The notes below the pieces were generated by a model. That model did not search any database. It was not told the DNA's origin and was given only the letters and a program-made list of their open reading frames with translations. This document shows, piece after piece, positions 46,483 through 57,754 of a stretch of 64,000 nt of DNA. How positions within the stretch are numbered: position 1 is the stretch's first letter; every line of letters starts with the position of its first letter. The stretch comes from Tritrichomonas musculus (lineage: Eukaryota > Parabasalia > Tritrichomonadida > Tritrichomonadidae). A program made the position numbers and the translations under genes. The stretch covers positions 62,001 through 126,000 of the forward strand of contig JAPFFF010000061.1 of NCBI GenBank assembly GCA_039105265.1, in the 5' to 3' direction.

Positions 46483-46524
46483 GAAAACAAAAATAAAAGT
46501 GAAGTGTCAAAACTGCTTTTTTAT

Positions 46525-46836
46525 TTAAAGTTCTTCAATTCTTGTTTCAGCAATTTTCTTTTTCAAGATTTGTATTTCCAAGTTAATTATTTCAGCTTCC
46601 AATCGAAATTCATCATCTTTCTTTTTGATTTGGTCTTTCGTTGGATAAACTTTAGGATTATCAGAAACTGCTCCCATTGATCCAGATGTTTCTCTTTTTT
46701 CTCTTTCTTCTCTTTCTTCTCTTTCACGAACTTCATCCCAAAACTTTTTGAATTCATTATTATTATCTTCTTTTTGTTTCAGTACCATTTTCAATTTTAT
46801 TTCCAATTGTTTAGAGACAAGTGCACTTTCTGACAT
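46525..46836 (-). CDS. Charged coiled-coil protein (103 aa), unit 4
   Basis: Same as 6160-6471. Confidence 0.55.
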   Translation of the reverse strand: MSESALVSKQLEIKLKMVLKQKEDNNNEFKKFWDEVREREEREEREKRETSGSMGAVSDNPKVYPTKDQIKKKDDEFRLEAEIINLEIQILKKKIAETRIEEL

Positions 46837-46893
46837 TATCAAGAAAACAAATAACATTATGGTCTGTCAAAACCGCTCTTTATTGAAATTTAA

Positions 46894-47208
46894 ATGTTAT
46901 CGTCAGAAGGTGAAAAATTAATGAATTATTTAGAAAAGAAAGCTTATCAAAAGAAATTAATAATGCCAAATGAAGCTAGAAATTATAAAGGATATCAAAA
47001 AGATTTTGTAACTGATGATGAATTTGAACAAATTTATAATGCTTATTCAGAATTTCGAAAAGTATTATCTGAATCATTACCTGTAATCACTGATGAAAAA
47101 ATTCCTGATGATGAATTAAGTTTTGAAGAAAAAATTGAGAACCATGTAATTAATAATTTACATAATGAAAATATTCGTACTTTTCCTGAATTTGAAAAAT
47201 TGACCTGA
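46894..47208 (+). CDS. Small acidic protein (104 aa), unit 4
   Basis: Same as 6529-6843. Confidence 0.5.
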   Translation: MLSSEGEKLMNYLEKKAYQKKLIMPNEARNYKGYQKDFVTDDEFEQIYNAYSEFRKVLSESLPVITDEKIPDDELSFEEKIENHVINNLHNENIRTFPEFEKLT

Positions 47209-48388
47209 ATTCATCAATTTTTGTTGACCATTGTCTTACCAATAAAACATGAGCGCTCCATTGATCCTGTTCCTTTTGAGTTACCAAATCCAAGACGGTT
47301 AAGACATCCAATAATTCACCTTCGTCCAACTTTATTTGAATTCTTTTTTCAATTTCGTCTTCCAATTTTTCTTCATTCCAGTCAGGGTGTGAAAATTGCA
47401 CCATTTCTTTTGTGTCATTAATCAATTGTTTTTTGACATTGTTTTGTAAAATATTTTGATCCCTGTATTTTCGCCAATAAGTTTTCGATTCTTTTTCAGT
47501 GAGTAGTTCATCTAATTCCCAATCATCGGAATCAGCAAATTTGTCAGGATTGAGAACTCTTTCTCTTGCAATTTTTGTTATTTCGTTGTCTGCTTTTTCT
47601 GGGTATATCAGGTGGAGCATTTCTGATAAGTCTCTTATCTGTCTCTTTTGTTGACCAGAGACCAATATTATTCTTGGAGTTGGCGCTGGAGGTGGAGGTG
47701 TTTGTTGAACATCTTTCGCACGGGGAACTTGTGATCGGCTTGTGATCTTTTTCTTTGGTTTATCGCGTTTATCAGATTTATCAGGTTTATCAGGTTGAAT
47801 AACTCTGTTCATTCTTTCAAGTTTTCTTTTTGAAGGTGATTTCTTTTTTGAATTTGTTTTCTTTCCTGTCTTAGATTTCTTTTTTGAATTTGTTTTCTTT
47901 CCTGTCTTAGATTTCTTTTTTGAATTTGTTTTCTTTTTTGGTTCTGGTTTATTTTTCGTCTTTTCAACTGACCCTGGTTTGATTGTTTCATTCAAATCTT
48001 CTAATTGGACTTTTTCTTTCCATTCCATGTATTGTTCTCTTTCTTTCCTGTCGATTTCGTTTCTTGTAGCTTGACTTGTCTCATCTGTTGAAAACACCAA
48101 TTTGAGATATGACTGTCGACTGGTAAAGGTTTTTGTTTTCATAAATTTCAAAATTTTTCTCAGATCTCTCGGTAAATTGTTTTCATCTTGATAATATTGA
48201 AACATTGTTTTCATGATTTCGTCATTTGTCTTTCCGAGAATATCAGCATTGATTGATTTGAAATGGTCCATAAATATATCTGTCCAGATTTTGATATTGC
48301 CGTTTTCGTCGTAATCATCAACAAATGTATGTGCCAAATTTGATTTGAATAATTCCATGCAAATCAATCGTGCAACAATTTCATTCAT
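47150..48388 (-). CDS. Lys-rich repeat protein, unit 4
   Basis: Same as 6785-8023. Confidence 0.55.
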   Translation of the reverse strand: MNEIVARLICMELFKSNLAHTFVDDYDENGNIKIWTDIFMDHFKSINADILGKTNDEIMKTMFQYYQDENNLPRDLRKILKFMKTKTFTSRQSYLKLVFSTDETSQATRNEIDRKEREQYMEWKEKVQLEDLNETIKPGSVEKTKNKPEPKKKTNSKKKSKTGKKTNSKKKSKTGKKTNSKKKSPSKRKLERMNRVIQPDKPDKSDKRDKPKKKITSRSQVPRAKDVQQTPPPPAPTPRIILVSGQQKRQIRDLSEMLHLIYPEKADNEITKIARERVLNPDKFADSDDWELDELLTEKESKTYWRKYRDQNILQNNVKKQLINDTKEMVQFSHPDWNEEKLEDEIEKRIQIKLDEGELLDVLTVLDLVTQKEQDQWSAHVLLVRQWSTKIDEFRSIFQIQEKYEYFHYVNY

Positions 48389-49042
48389 TTCGTCATCTTC
48401 TATAAAACGAAGGAATTCCTGATCATCTAACCATGAAATTATTTCAGATTTTGTTTGAATGCCATTGTCTTCAAATTCTTGCCATTGCTCCGAGCTTATG
48501 TTTGATGGAAGGGTTAAATGATGATGATGGTGAATATTTTGATCTTTTTCTGTATTTTCAACTTTTTCATCTTTTTCCTGACAATCTAAATTTTTGATAA
48601 CTTCTTCGGGGTCATCATCACTTTTCTGTGCTTTTGGTTGATTTTTCTTAATTATTGGTGTTGGCTGAGATTTGTATGCATCTTCTGAAATAAATTCGAC
48701 TTCTGAGCTATAATCTTCATCTGATGATAAGCTTCTTTTATTTGGAACTGGTTGACTTATTTGTTGAAAACGTGGATTTTTTGAGCCATGTAGTAGTATA
48801 GTATAGGCTCCGCTATCGCCAAGCCTATACTTAAGCCCATTTTACAGCCACTTGGAGCCTTTGGAAGCCCCCCAGAGCCTTCAAAAAGCTCCAACCACCT
48901 CGATAATTCAAAAAGTTCGCAACAAAAAAATTCCAAACTCATATTTTTATCGTCTCGTTGTAAAAATTATTTTGACACAAAAAAATGTATTTCTTGAAGA
49001 TTCCGTTAAGATAATCCCTTCGAATCAAGAAGTTGTTTTATA

Positions 49043-49984
49043 ATGATTGAAATGTACCCGACGCTCAATCCAGCTGAAGAACAAACACCAATCCCTATAG
49101 AATATGCTTACTTTTTGGAAGATGGAGAGCAAGACCCCAGCAAACCAAATCGATACTACTTTAATTTTCCACAAGAATGGTGCACTTCAAATAGAGGAGA
49201 ATCTATTGTTGGGGTAAGAAATATGTGGTTGATTGCGAGAAGAAGAAAAATTGAATTCACCATCACAATTGCAAAATTTCAAAAGAAATATTTTAATATA
49301 GTGGAAGGGAATGATACGACTTCAAAAATAAATAATATGATATTATTGTATAAAGATAATATTAAAGTAAAAGATGTAAAAGTTATCGATTGGATGTCGA
49401 TAGAAGGAGATTTTAGAGGATTCTTTAATGCTATTCATACATCAATAAAAAACTATATAGCAACATGGTGGAAGGACGTCAATGAAATATTTGTACAGTC
49501 AGATACTGATATTTTAAATAGAGATATACAATCTGATGGCTATTATGATGAGAGGGGTTTTCATGAAAAAATATATTCAGAACGAAATAATAATGATGCG
49601 GATGAATATGGTGTAGCATTCAAATTAAAAGAAACAAATAAAGATTTTGATGAAGTATTTAATATTGGTGATGGAGTTAGTCAAAACAATAAAGATGTTT
49701 ATTTAAAGTACTATGATAAAGTTTTAACGTTTGATAATGTATGGGATAGACATTCATGTAAAGTTTATTCATCAATAGCAGAACAATCAAATCGTTATTA
49801 TATTGGTAATTCGAATGTTAATTTCAACCCCATCAAATACTTTAAGCTGAATTCAACAGACCAAAGATTTTGGATTGATTTATATTCTGCGCGTGAATAT
49901 AAAGCACCATTTAAATTACCAGTCGGTGAAAGCTTTGCTATAGAGATGATATTCTTACCATACAAGAAGATGTTATATGTTTAA
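49043..49984 (+). CDS. Possible minor capsid protein, unit 4
   Basis: Same as 8678-9619. Confidence 0.45.
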   Translation: MIEMYPTLNPAEEQTPIPIEYAYFLEDGEQDPSKPNRYYFNFPQEWCTSNRGESIVGVRNMWLIARRRKIEFTITIAKFQKKYFNIVEGNDTTSKINNMILLYKDNIKVKDVKVIDWMSIEGDFRGFFNAIHTSIKNYIATWWKDVNEIFVQSDTDILNRDIQSDGYYDERGFHEKIYSERNNNDADEYGVAFKLKETNKDFDEVFNIGDGVSQNNKDVYLKYYDKVLTFDNVWDRHSCKVYSSIAEQSNRYYIGNSNVNFNPIKYFKLNSTDQRFWIDLYSAREYKAPFKLPVGESFAIEMIFLPYKKMLYV

Positions 49985-49994
49985 ATAAATTTAA

Positions 49995-50456
49995 ATGACT
50001 TACAAAACAATAGAGGAGTTATATAAAAAGTTTCCATGGAAAACACCATCAAAATTTGTTCCTCTTGCAAAACGATATGGATTTACAGAAGAAGCAGCAT
50101 TAAATTATTTGAAGAATATAGTGCATGATGTTAAAGTACCAAAGGCAAAATTTATGAATATATATTCAAAACACTCAGGAGGATATCAAATGGACACTTT
50201 CATAAATGACAAAACAAAAGATGGTTTGAATTATCTGATGTTTATAAATATCAATACCCGAAAGGCTTTTTGTTATGCGATGAGAGGGAAGGGAGCAAAA
50301 GAAGTAGCTAGAGCATTAAATCAATTTTTAGTAGATGAACCAAATGTTTATTCTATTACTTCTGACCAGGATGCCGCCTATTTGTCCAACGATGTTTTGC
50401 AAATAATGAAGGCAAAAAATATTATATACAATACTACGGAAGACAATAATCATTGA
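49995..50456 (+). CDS. rve integrase-like gene (incomplete), unit 4
   Basis: Same as 9630-10091. Confidence 0.7.
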   Translation: MTYKTIEELYKKFPWKTPSKFVPLAKRYGFTEEAALNYLKNIVHDVKVPKAKFMNIYSKHSGGYQMDTFINDKTKDGLNYLMFININTRKAFCYAMRGKGAKEVARALNQFLVDEPNVYSITSDQDAAYLSNDVLQIMKAKNIIYNTTEDNNH

Positions 50457-50688
50457 TGAACCCCTTTTCGATTTGACTGATTGTGTGTCCGCTGTGTGTG
50501 AGCTTCAAACGTGTTTTAGTACCGACGGGCATAGGTACATCTTTATTCTGAAACTCTTCAGTGACGAATGAGAATGTATTATCCCCACCGTTTTTCTGTA
50601 CGAGGTTTCTGAGTGTATCGTTAAAGAATTCGAGAATATCACCTTCATCATTTCCACTGTTTTTGAATTGAGCGTTCTGATATGTCAT
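50434..50688 (-). CDS. Capsid-like piece (84 aa), unit 4
   Basis: Same as 10069-10323. Confidence 0.4.
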   Translation of the reverse strand: MTYQNAQFKNSGNDEGDILEFFNDTLRNLVQKNGGDNTFSFVTEEFQNKDVPMPVGTKTRLKLTHSGHTISQIEKGFINDYCLP

Positions 50689-50767
50689 TTGGGTTCACAT
50701 AAAAAAATAGGAAGTACTGTTGATGAACTAGCATTGAATAAATCACTTTTTATTCCCAACTCAAAAT

Positions 50768-51088
50768 ATGGCGTTCGGAAGCTGGTTGAAGAATCTCGGT
50801 AAGAAGATAGTTAATGGATTCAAGAAAGTAATACCCATCGCAAAAAAAGTAGGGAAAGTTGTTAAGAATACCGTAGCTCCAATACTCGGAACTATAGGTA
50901 ATGCTATCGGTGGTAAAGCTGGGAAAGCACTTGATATCGCAAGTAGCATTACCGGTACTGCAGCAGATAAAGCTCTCTCCATCACTGATAAAGTCGATAA
51001 CTACATCAAAACGAATGGGCGTTCAGCGATGGATGATTGGATAGCTCATGAGAGAAACCTCTCAAAACACCTCGTAATCCCTAAATAA
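50768..51088 (+). CDS. Basic amphipathic minor virion-like protein, unit 4
   Basis: Same as 10403-10723. Confidence 0.45.
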   Translation: MAFGSWLKNLGKKIVNGFKKVIPIAKKVGKVVKNTVAPILGTIGNAIGGKAGKALDIASSITGTAADKALSITDKVDNYIKTNGRSAMDDWIAHERNLSKHLVIPK

Positions 51089-51180
51089 ACGTGTTTGATA
51101 ACGATTGATAACGATTGAATATTTATGAAATCATTCAGAAATTATCATTAATAATTCACTATTTTTATTAACACTCAAAC

Positions 51181-51534
51181 ATGGATGTTAAGATTATAGA
51201 GCCCATCACGCACTACATTAAAGAATTCGATACACCTAACGACTTCGATTCATGGTATAAGTCCCATCAAGAAGAGCTCGATAAACTCACCACTCACAAA
51301 CTCAACAAGATGTATCACATCAATGGATATCGCATCACGCGTATTAAAGGTGTATTATCACTCAAGAAAGCATCTCGAAAATCAACTCCTAAAGATGATA
51401 TCATCACTGATAATTCAGAGAACGAGCAGCGTTTCATAGCTATCGAAAATGAGATATCAGATATGTCTGAAGATATCAAGAATATTAAGATTGCTTTAAA
51501 ATCTATAGAGAACTACTTCTCAAACCTCGAATGA
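51181..51534 (+). CDS. Small coiled-coil-tail protein (117 aa), unit 4
   Basis: Same as 10816-11169. Confidence 0.5.
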   Translation: MDVKIIEPITHYIKEFDTPNDFDSWYKSHQEELDKLTTHKLNKMYHINGYRITRIKGVLSLKKASRKSTPKDDIITDNSENEQRFIAIENEISDMSEDIKNIKIALKSIENYFSNLE

Positions 51535-51535
51535 G

Positions 51536-52396
51536 TTATAATTGAATGAATGTTTCCCCACCGTCAATCACTTGAATTACGAGATATGGATGAGAGTCGG
51601 GATACTCATTCTTTAACGACATGATATTCTCATATTTTTCATAGAAATCATCGAAACAGAGGTTAGAAGCTGATTGACTATAGATATATCGCAATTGTTG
51701 TTTATTGAAGCATGGGAATATGAATAACGTAGTGATTTCGTTTTTGATATGAGGCTTGAGTCCCTTCCATCCCTGAATCAAGAGAAAGAATGTCATATTC
51801 GTATGTCGACAACGACGTAATAATTGCGAGAAATATGATGTTTCATTCGTGAAGAGTTTGCTGTTACTGATATCATCAAACAACACAAGCGTATGAAGAT
51901 ACTTTTTATTGAAATCATCAATGTGTAATGTATTGAATAATCCCTCAATATCACTCTTCGTGATGTTTAATTGTGGATCGTTGAGCATGTTTTCGAGATG
52001 ATTATTCTTAATGGAGTAATACTCATTCTTCGATTTAATGATTTTCTCGATAGTTTTCTCAGCATCGGATTCACTCACGGTTATTATCGGTAATCGAGAT
52101 TCTATTAAAGATTTCAATGCTAAGAAAGATCTATCACTTTCATTCCCATCTTTAGTAACATAAACGAGTAGATGATGAGTATTCATTAACGATATTTTTA
52201 TCACCTCTTCCAGAGCTATCACAGTCTTCCCCTGCCCTTGTTTACCAACGATTACATTAACTGAATTATATCTCACGTTAATCTCAGGATGTATCTTATC
52301 GATGAATGCTCCACTCATATCTTTCTTCTTACTCGTTAATACCTCATTCACTTTATTTTTAACGATATCGTTTAACGATATATTCTCAGGTATCAT
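51536..52396 (-). CDS. Packaging-type ATPase, unit 4
   Basis: Same as 11171-12031. Confidence 0.8.
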   Translation of the reverse strand: MIPENISLNDIVKNKVNEVLTSKKKDMSGAFIDKIHPEINVRYNSVNVIVGKQGQGKTVIALEEVIKISLMNTHHLLVYVTKDGNESDRSFLALKSLIESRLPIITVSESDAEKTIEKIIKSKNEYYSIKNNHLENMLNDPQLNITKSDIEGLFNTLHIDDFNKKYLHTLVLFDDISNSKLFTNETSYFSQLLRRCRHTNMTFFLLIQGWKGLKPHIKNEITTLFIFPCFNKQQLRYIYSQSASNLCFDDFYEKYENIMSLKNEYPDSHPYLVIQVIDGGETFIQL

Positions 52397-52446
52397 GTTT
52401 ATGAAATGTAAAAATATATATCACAACAGCATCATTCGTATCCCAC

Positions 52447-53652
52447 TTACTCTTCAGGATAAGTAATTCCAGATGTTGAATAAGTAAATCCAGGCATTGG
52501 AGTATCGGGATCTATTGGTGCATCTTCATCAGCGGCAGCAGCTAATCGAGCATCAATATATGTATCAGAAAATGGAGCTGGTGGTGGTGCTGCTGAAGTA
52601 TTGAATTCAGATGGACCCATGACATATTCACCTGGATGAGCTCCAACAACTCTTACTCCACCTACTACTGTGTTTATTTCGCTAACGATGAAATTAACGA
52701 CTCCATCATAAGCATGAGTATTCGTGTTATCTTTAAATGCTGATATCATTGCGCGTACCATATTCATAGTAGATGCTTTACCGTTTTCACTACGTTTCAA
52801 CTTATCGAATTCTTTCTTAGTGAGTGTGTTATGTGGATCTAATGCTGATTTAAGTGATTGATTCCATACCTTTGATGAGAGTTTACCGATGAATTTCAAC
52901 TTCTCAGGACCCGTCAATGCACGTCCGATACTGGTTTCAACGATTGCAGCAGCATCATCAAAAGCGGGTTGGAAGAGGTATTTCTTGAAGATCGCGTATG
53001 CCGATAAATTCTTAGGTGCTGTCGATGTGTATCGCTTACTATTAACTGCATCTTTATAGAATGGGAAGTTCTGATCGTAGTAACTAGTATCGAGGCAAAC
53101 TCTACCGACATTCTCAACTAAGTCTTGTGATGTAGCATCATCGTAACCGAAGTATTGAGGATTGAATTGATCGCGAAGGAAATCTCTCTTACTATATACT
53201 TTAACTTCATTTCCGTGAGCATCAACATGTGATTTACCTCGCTGATTTCTTACTTGTGCACGTGCAGCTCTTGTAGGAAGTGCGGTGTTATATACTAAAT
53301 CGTCAGCCCATTCACTCTTCTTTGTAGTCCATCCATTAACGATTAATGGATTACCACGTTTATCATAAACGATGACATCAGGGATATTATCACCATTAAC
53401 ATCAGTGAGATTCGCTAATACAGCAGGACCGTTGGGATCACGCTTATTCAAGTACCATGGTGAGTTAGGTGATGATTGATTGTGTTTCTGTATCATAGCT
53501 TCAGCGTTTTGTGGAGCGATAGCACTCTTAACACGTTTAACATCACGTTTGATATCGAGAACTATATTCATCAATGAATCCATACCAGGTTTCTTCTCAG
53601 CAGTTACTTGCTTAGGAGTATATCGCAATTGAGGGTAATTTTGTTCTGTCAT
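52447..53652 (-). CDS. Putative virion structural protein (401 aa), unit 4
   Basis: Same as 12082-13287. Confidence 0.55.
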   Translation of the reverse strand: MTEQNYPQLRYTPKQVTAEKKPGMDSLMNIVLDIKRDVKRVKSAIAPQNAEAMIQKHNQSSPNSPWYLNKRDPNGPAVLANLTDVNGDNIPDVIVYDKRGNPLIVNGWTTKKSEWADDLVYNTALPTRAARAQVRNQRGKSHVDAHGNEVKVYSKRDFLRDQFNPQYFGYDDATSQDLVENVGRVCLDTSYYDQNFPFYKDAVNSKRYTSTAPKNLSAYAIFKKYLFQPAFDDAAAIVETSIGRALTGPEKLKFIGKLSSKVWNQSLKSALDPHNTLTKKEFDKLKRSENGKASTMNMVRAMISAFKDNTNTHAYDGVVNFIVSEINTVVGGVRVVGAHPGEYVMGPSEFNTSAAPPPAPFSDTYIDARLAAAADEDAPIDPDTPMPGFTYSTSGITYPEE

Positions 53653-54030
53653 TTGAGTCTGAATAAAAAAACGATATCCCATAATCACATTCACTAACGA
53701 TTATCCCACTGGCCCCTCGTTTCACCATGCTCGTCAACGTCATTCACTCACGAATCTTATACTGTATAACGCCTCTCAATATCTTACCGCCCTCTCGATA
53801 CCTATTAAAACACCATCAAATCTCCATAACTGATTTATCGTGTATTAATTATCACTCACGTGATTTTCACCATGAAAACACACATCACATCGTTCCTGAG
53901 CACTCGCGTACGTCATGTCATGGGTGTGAAATCGATACCGGAACGTCATGAGTTGCATCCGAATTCGACCTCCAGATCACGTGTGTGCAATTTCTGAAAA
54001 TCGACGTAAAACCCTGAAAAAGAGCTGTTT

Positions 54031-54402
54031 TTGGGGGTTTTGAGACGAGTGAGACCCTGCACTATAAAGGGTGTAGGATTCCTTGGAATTTGGTATGGTT
54101 TCTCAAGGATTTCTTATCTTACCCGCCAACCCGCCAACCCTATACTACTAAATTTGAATAGTTCAATTTATGAATTAATTAGACAAATACGTACTGTTGA
54201 AGAATTAGATATAGAGATTATGAAATTGAAGAATGATCCTGATTATGAAAGTTTCCTAGAGGAATTAGAGAAAGAGAAACAAAAATATGAATCCAAAAAA
54301 GCTGAAGTAATTCAAAACACTCAAACCTTAATCAACTTCATCGAACAAAAAAAATCAACCACATCGAAAAAAATAAAATTATCAATAATATTGAAAGAGT
54401 AA
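54031..54402 (+). CDS. Edge-spanning coiled-coil frame, unit 5
   Basis: Same protein as 233-604. Confidence 0.35.
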   Translation: MGVLRRVRPCTIKGVGFLGIWYGFSRISYLTRQPANPILLNLNSSIYELIRQIRTVEELDIEIMKLKNDPDYESFLEELEKEKQKYESKKAEVIQNTQTLINFIEQKKSTTSKKIKLSIILKE

Positions 54403-54414
54403 AAAATTATTTCT

Positions 54415-54654
54415 TTATTTAAAAGCATTAATTGTTTTTCCTAATTCTTCAAATTTTTCTTTGAAGTTGTCTTTTCCGAATGCTTCTTGAGCTTCTTTGT
54501 ATTTATTTTGGATGTCACTAAGAAAGATGGAAAGGACCTCTCCCAAATCATTGAGATAATCATTCATTTCTTCAAGTTCTTCTTGAGCTTCTTGGACGAG
54601 TTCCTGCTTTTTCGTGAATTCAAAAACGAGCTCGTAAAATCGTTTGTCACTCAT
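54415..54654 (-). CDS. Small coiled-coil protein (79 aa), unit 5
   Basis: Val-20 form, as in unit 2. Confidence 0.6.
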   Translation of the reverse strand: MSDKRFYELVFEFTKKQELVQEAQEELEEMNDYLNDLGEVLSIFLSDIQNKYKEAQEAFGKDNFKEKFEELGKTINAFK

Positions 54655-54696
54655 TAATAAAAAATGGTCTGACATAACCGTTTTCTTTTTTATTAA

Positions 54697-55938
54697 ATGT
54701 TGGTTATCTTTTTGATACTCATTAATCGACCATCAATTGAAGGAATACCTGATGATGCTGAATGGATTTCTTGTTTTGATTGGGAAATTGTTAATGGACA
54801 ATGGAAATCAGTTATACCAAATGATGACTTATCATGTTGGACAGATTTTTCAACAACACCCAATTTAACACTTAAACAATCATTTACTGCCTGGAAATTT
54901 TGGATCATAGGAAAAATGTCTACCCGTCATGATGAGGCCGAACTATTTTGGAATTCTCAAAAATATCTCATTAATGAATATTCCAATGTTGAACAAGATT
55001 GGATAATTGTTTTTGAATCAAATGAATTTCCCCTAATGCTAACAAATATTATTATTAATGTTCAACAACATAGAAGCATCCAATTTCGAGGTATTGCATA
55101 TTTAAGACATGAATCTTTAAATCCAGCAATTGAAGGAATACCTGATGATGCTGAATGGATTTCTTGTTTTGATTGGGAAATTGTTAATGGTAAATGGGAT
55201 TCTCCAATACCGAATGATGACTTAGAATGTTATACAAATTCAGGATTAGCAAATAAGTTAACGCTTAAACAATCATTTACTGCTTGGAAATTTTGGATAA
55301 TTGGTAAAAGTCAATCCTGGCATGGTGAGGCTGAACTTTTATGGAATTCTCAAAATTATCTCATCAATGAAAGATCCGAGATCGCACAAGATTGGATAAT
55401 TGTTTTTGAATCAAATGAATTTCCACAAATGCTAACAAATATTATTATTAATGTTCAACCTAGTACATGCATCCAATTTCGAGGTATTGCATATTTAAAA
55501 AATGAATCTTTAAATCCATCTTTATCACGTTCACCATCACGTTCACCAACATTCCGCCCATCAATTTCACCATCACGTTCACCATCTTTATCTCCAACAA
55601 ATCGCCCATCTCTTTCACCATTACGTTCACCAACATTTAGTCCATCACGTTCACCAACATTCCACCCATCAATTTCACCAATATTCCACCCATCAATTTC
55701 ACCATCTTTTCAATTCACTATATCAGATCAATTCTCTGAATCCTATCTTTTCAATTTCTCCTATCAATTCTCTCCATCAGATATTGAACAAAAGAATGTA
55801 TCAAAAATAATAGGTTTATCTGTATCTATTCCATTACTAATTCTCATGATTCTTGCTCTTGGAATTATCTTTTACAAAAATCAAACCAAATTTCAAACTG
55901 AAAATTTTAATTCAGACTCTGACTCAGTTGGACTTTAA
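54697..55938 (+). CDS. Surface-like two-repeat protein, unit 5 variant
   Basis: As 899-2140 except for Val instead of Ala at residue 411, in the cytoplasmic tail (base 55928). Confidence 0.75.
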   Translation: MLVIFLILINRPSIEGIPDDAEWISCFDWEIVNGQWKSVIPNDDLSCWTDFSTTPNLTLKQSFTAWKFWIIGKMSTRHDEAELFWNSQKYLINEYSNVEQDWIIVFESNEFPLMLTNIIINVQQHRSIQFRGIAYLRHESLNPAIEGIPDDAEWISCFDWEIVNGKWDSPIPNDDLECYTNSGLANKLTLKQSFTAWKFWIIGKSQSWHGEAELLWNSQNYLINERSEIAQDWIIVFESNEFPQMLTNIIINVQPSTCIQFRGIAYLKNESLNPSLSRSPSRSPTFRPSISPSRSPSLSPTNRPSLSPLRSPTFSPSRSPTFHPSISPIFHPSISPSFQFTISDQFSESYLFNFSYQFSPSDIEQKNVSKIIGLSVSIPLLILMILALGIIFYKNQTKFQTENFNSDSDSVGL

Positions 55939-55987
55939 AAAAATTAAATAAACAAATTTAATTGAATTAATCTCTTTTTTTTATTTA

Positions 55988-56248
55988 TTAAGGAGTAGTT
56001 AAAATTTTCTCTCTTGAATTGTAGATTTGAATCTTATCAAAGAAATCATGTTCAATCATTGTTGTGAAAACAAATGGTGTGTTATGAACTTCTTTCTTAA
56101 ATCGATCAAGATTGTTATTTTCAAGATCATTGATCATAACATTTAATTTGAACATGAAAAATAACTTTAAATGTCGGAAATCAGACACGATATCATTTTT
56201 GAACAATTTTCTAAATTCTAATTCAAGGTCTTGTTCAGTAACAGTCAT
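55988..56248 (-). CDS. Small unknown protein (86 aa), unit 5
   Basis: Same as 2190-2450. Confidence 0.55.
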   Translation of the reverse strand: MTVTEQDLELEFRKLFKNDIVSDFRHLKLFFMFKLNVMINDLENNNLDRFKKEVHNTPFVFTTMIEHDFFDKIQIYNSREKILTTP

Positions 56249-56283
56249 AAATAAAAATGAAAGCGGTTAAAAAACGGTTATGT

Positions 56284-56547
56284 TTATTTATTCTTTAACG
56301 TTTCTTCCAATTTTCGGAAATTCTCTCTGTTGGAAGTTGCTAAAATCCCAACTGTTATTAGTAAAGAATGTAATTGTTCTTGTCTCTCTGGACGAGAATC
56401 ATTTTTTAAATCAATTTCTTGATCAAAGAATTCTTCAGTCATTTTGATCATTTGGTCACAAGTTTTTTCAATTTCACCTCTAGTGAATTTTAATAAATTT
56501 ATTAATTCTTTTTGTTTTTCACTAGGTAAACTTTGTTGGCCCTGCAT
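56284..56547 (-). CDS. Small helical protein (87 aa), unit 5
   Basis: Same as 2486-2749. Confidence 0.55.
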   Translation of the reverse strand: MQGQQSLPSEKQKELINLLKFTRGEIEKTCDQMIKMTEEFFDQEIDLKNDSRPERQEQLHSLLITVGILATSNRENFRKLEETLKNK

Positions 56548-56560
56548 TTAAAAAAATAAA

Positions 56561-56937
56561 CTTTTTGAATGAATTGACTTTTTATTCAAAATTTTCAATT
56601 TGATTATTCAAGTTCCAGACATGTCCCCAATATAATTCTTTTATTTTTCTAAGTTCATCGAGTTTTTTGTTTGTCTCAGGCGTACTTTCTCCTTTGAGTA
56701 ATTGATCATATTCATCAGAATTTTTCTTCCATTGTTCCCAAGTCAAATCTCTTCTTTTCTTTATTTTTCTTCATATTCGGTTTTGTTAAATTCGTCTATC
56801 ATCCCATGAAATATTCTATTGAGATTTTTGTTAATCTTTTTGAGATGAGATTCTATTTTTTCCAATTCTGAAGAACATGGACAATTGGATACTTTAACAT
56901 AATAATCCGCATACATTAACGTTAATAAAAGAAACAT
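56561..56937 (-). pseudogene. Decayed small cassette gene, unit 5
   Basis: Counterpart of 2763-3139. Confidence 0.4.
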
Positions 56938-57704
56938 TTATAAAAATGAACTTTTTGAATTAAATTTTTATTAAACTTTTTGTGAGTGAAAATTTTTAGT
57001 GAGGTGGGATCGAGGTGGGATTGAGGTGGGATTGAGGTGGGATCGAGGTGGGATTGAGGTGGAAATTTTGTCTTTTTCATTTTATAATATATTTTTTTTA
57101 TTCCAAGAATCTTTCTTTGTTTTGATTTGAAATATTTCTTGACTTTTAATAATTTTCCAAAACCATTTGTTGAATGATGAGTATGAAAATATGAATTATA
57201 AAGATAAGTGATTTCATCTGACGGATAAATTCTATCTGGTTCAATTATTTTAAGAAAATCTTTAAAATTATTTATCGGGTCAATCTTATCATGATAACTT
57301 TTTCCAAATACATCTTGTGGGTTTGGAGATCTTGGATTTCCATGACGGTTTGGATTTGCTGGATGTTCTTCTAATTGTTTTTCTACAATTTGATTGATTC
57401 CTGCATAAAATTCTTCTTCATTTGGAGACGTTGATTGAGGTTCATTAAAATTACGGTTTGGATTTGCTGGATGTTCTTCTGATTGTTTTTCTACAATTTG
57501 ATTGATTCCTGCATAAAATTCTTCTTCATTTGGAGACGTTGATTGAGGTTCATTAAAATTACGGTCTATTTCCCAATCATCAATTTCATTATTGACAACA
57601 AAGTTTTGAAAACTATTATTTAAATTTTGCATGTTTGGTGATAATTGATATTGAGGTGAACCCCCAGTTGAATAGTGTAGAGGTAATTCGTTATCACTTG
57701 ACAT
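56922..57704 (-). CDS. Acidic repeat protein, 260-aa form, unit 5
   Basis: Same as 16557-17339; minisatellite at 57001-57062. Confidence 0.6.
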   Translation of the reverse strand: MSSDNELPLHYSTGGSPQYQLSPNMQNLNNSFQNFVVNNEIDDWEIDRNFNEPQSTSPNEEEFYAGINQIVEKQSEEHPANPNRNFNEPQSTSPNEEEFYAGINQIVEKQLEEHPANPNRHGNPRSPNPQDVFGKSYHDKIDPINNFKDFLKIIEPDRIYPSDEITYLYNSYFHTHHSTNGFGKLLKVKKYFKSKQRKILGIKKIYYKMKKTKFPPQSHLDPTSIPPQSHLDPTSLKIFTHKKFNKNLIQKVHFYKCFFY

Positions 57705-57754
57705 TAATTAAAAAATGAAAAATGGTTTTGACAGCCACTTTTATTTTTGTATCG

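Larger units (their letters stand above)
40344..53798. mobile_element. Tandem unit 4 of the virus-like element
   Basis: Full 13455-bp unit. Every translation compared matches units 2 and 3. Confidence 0.8.
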
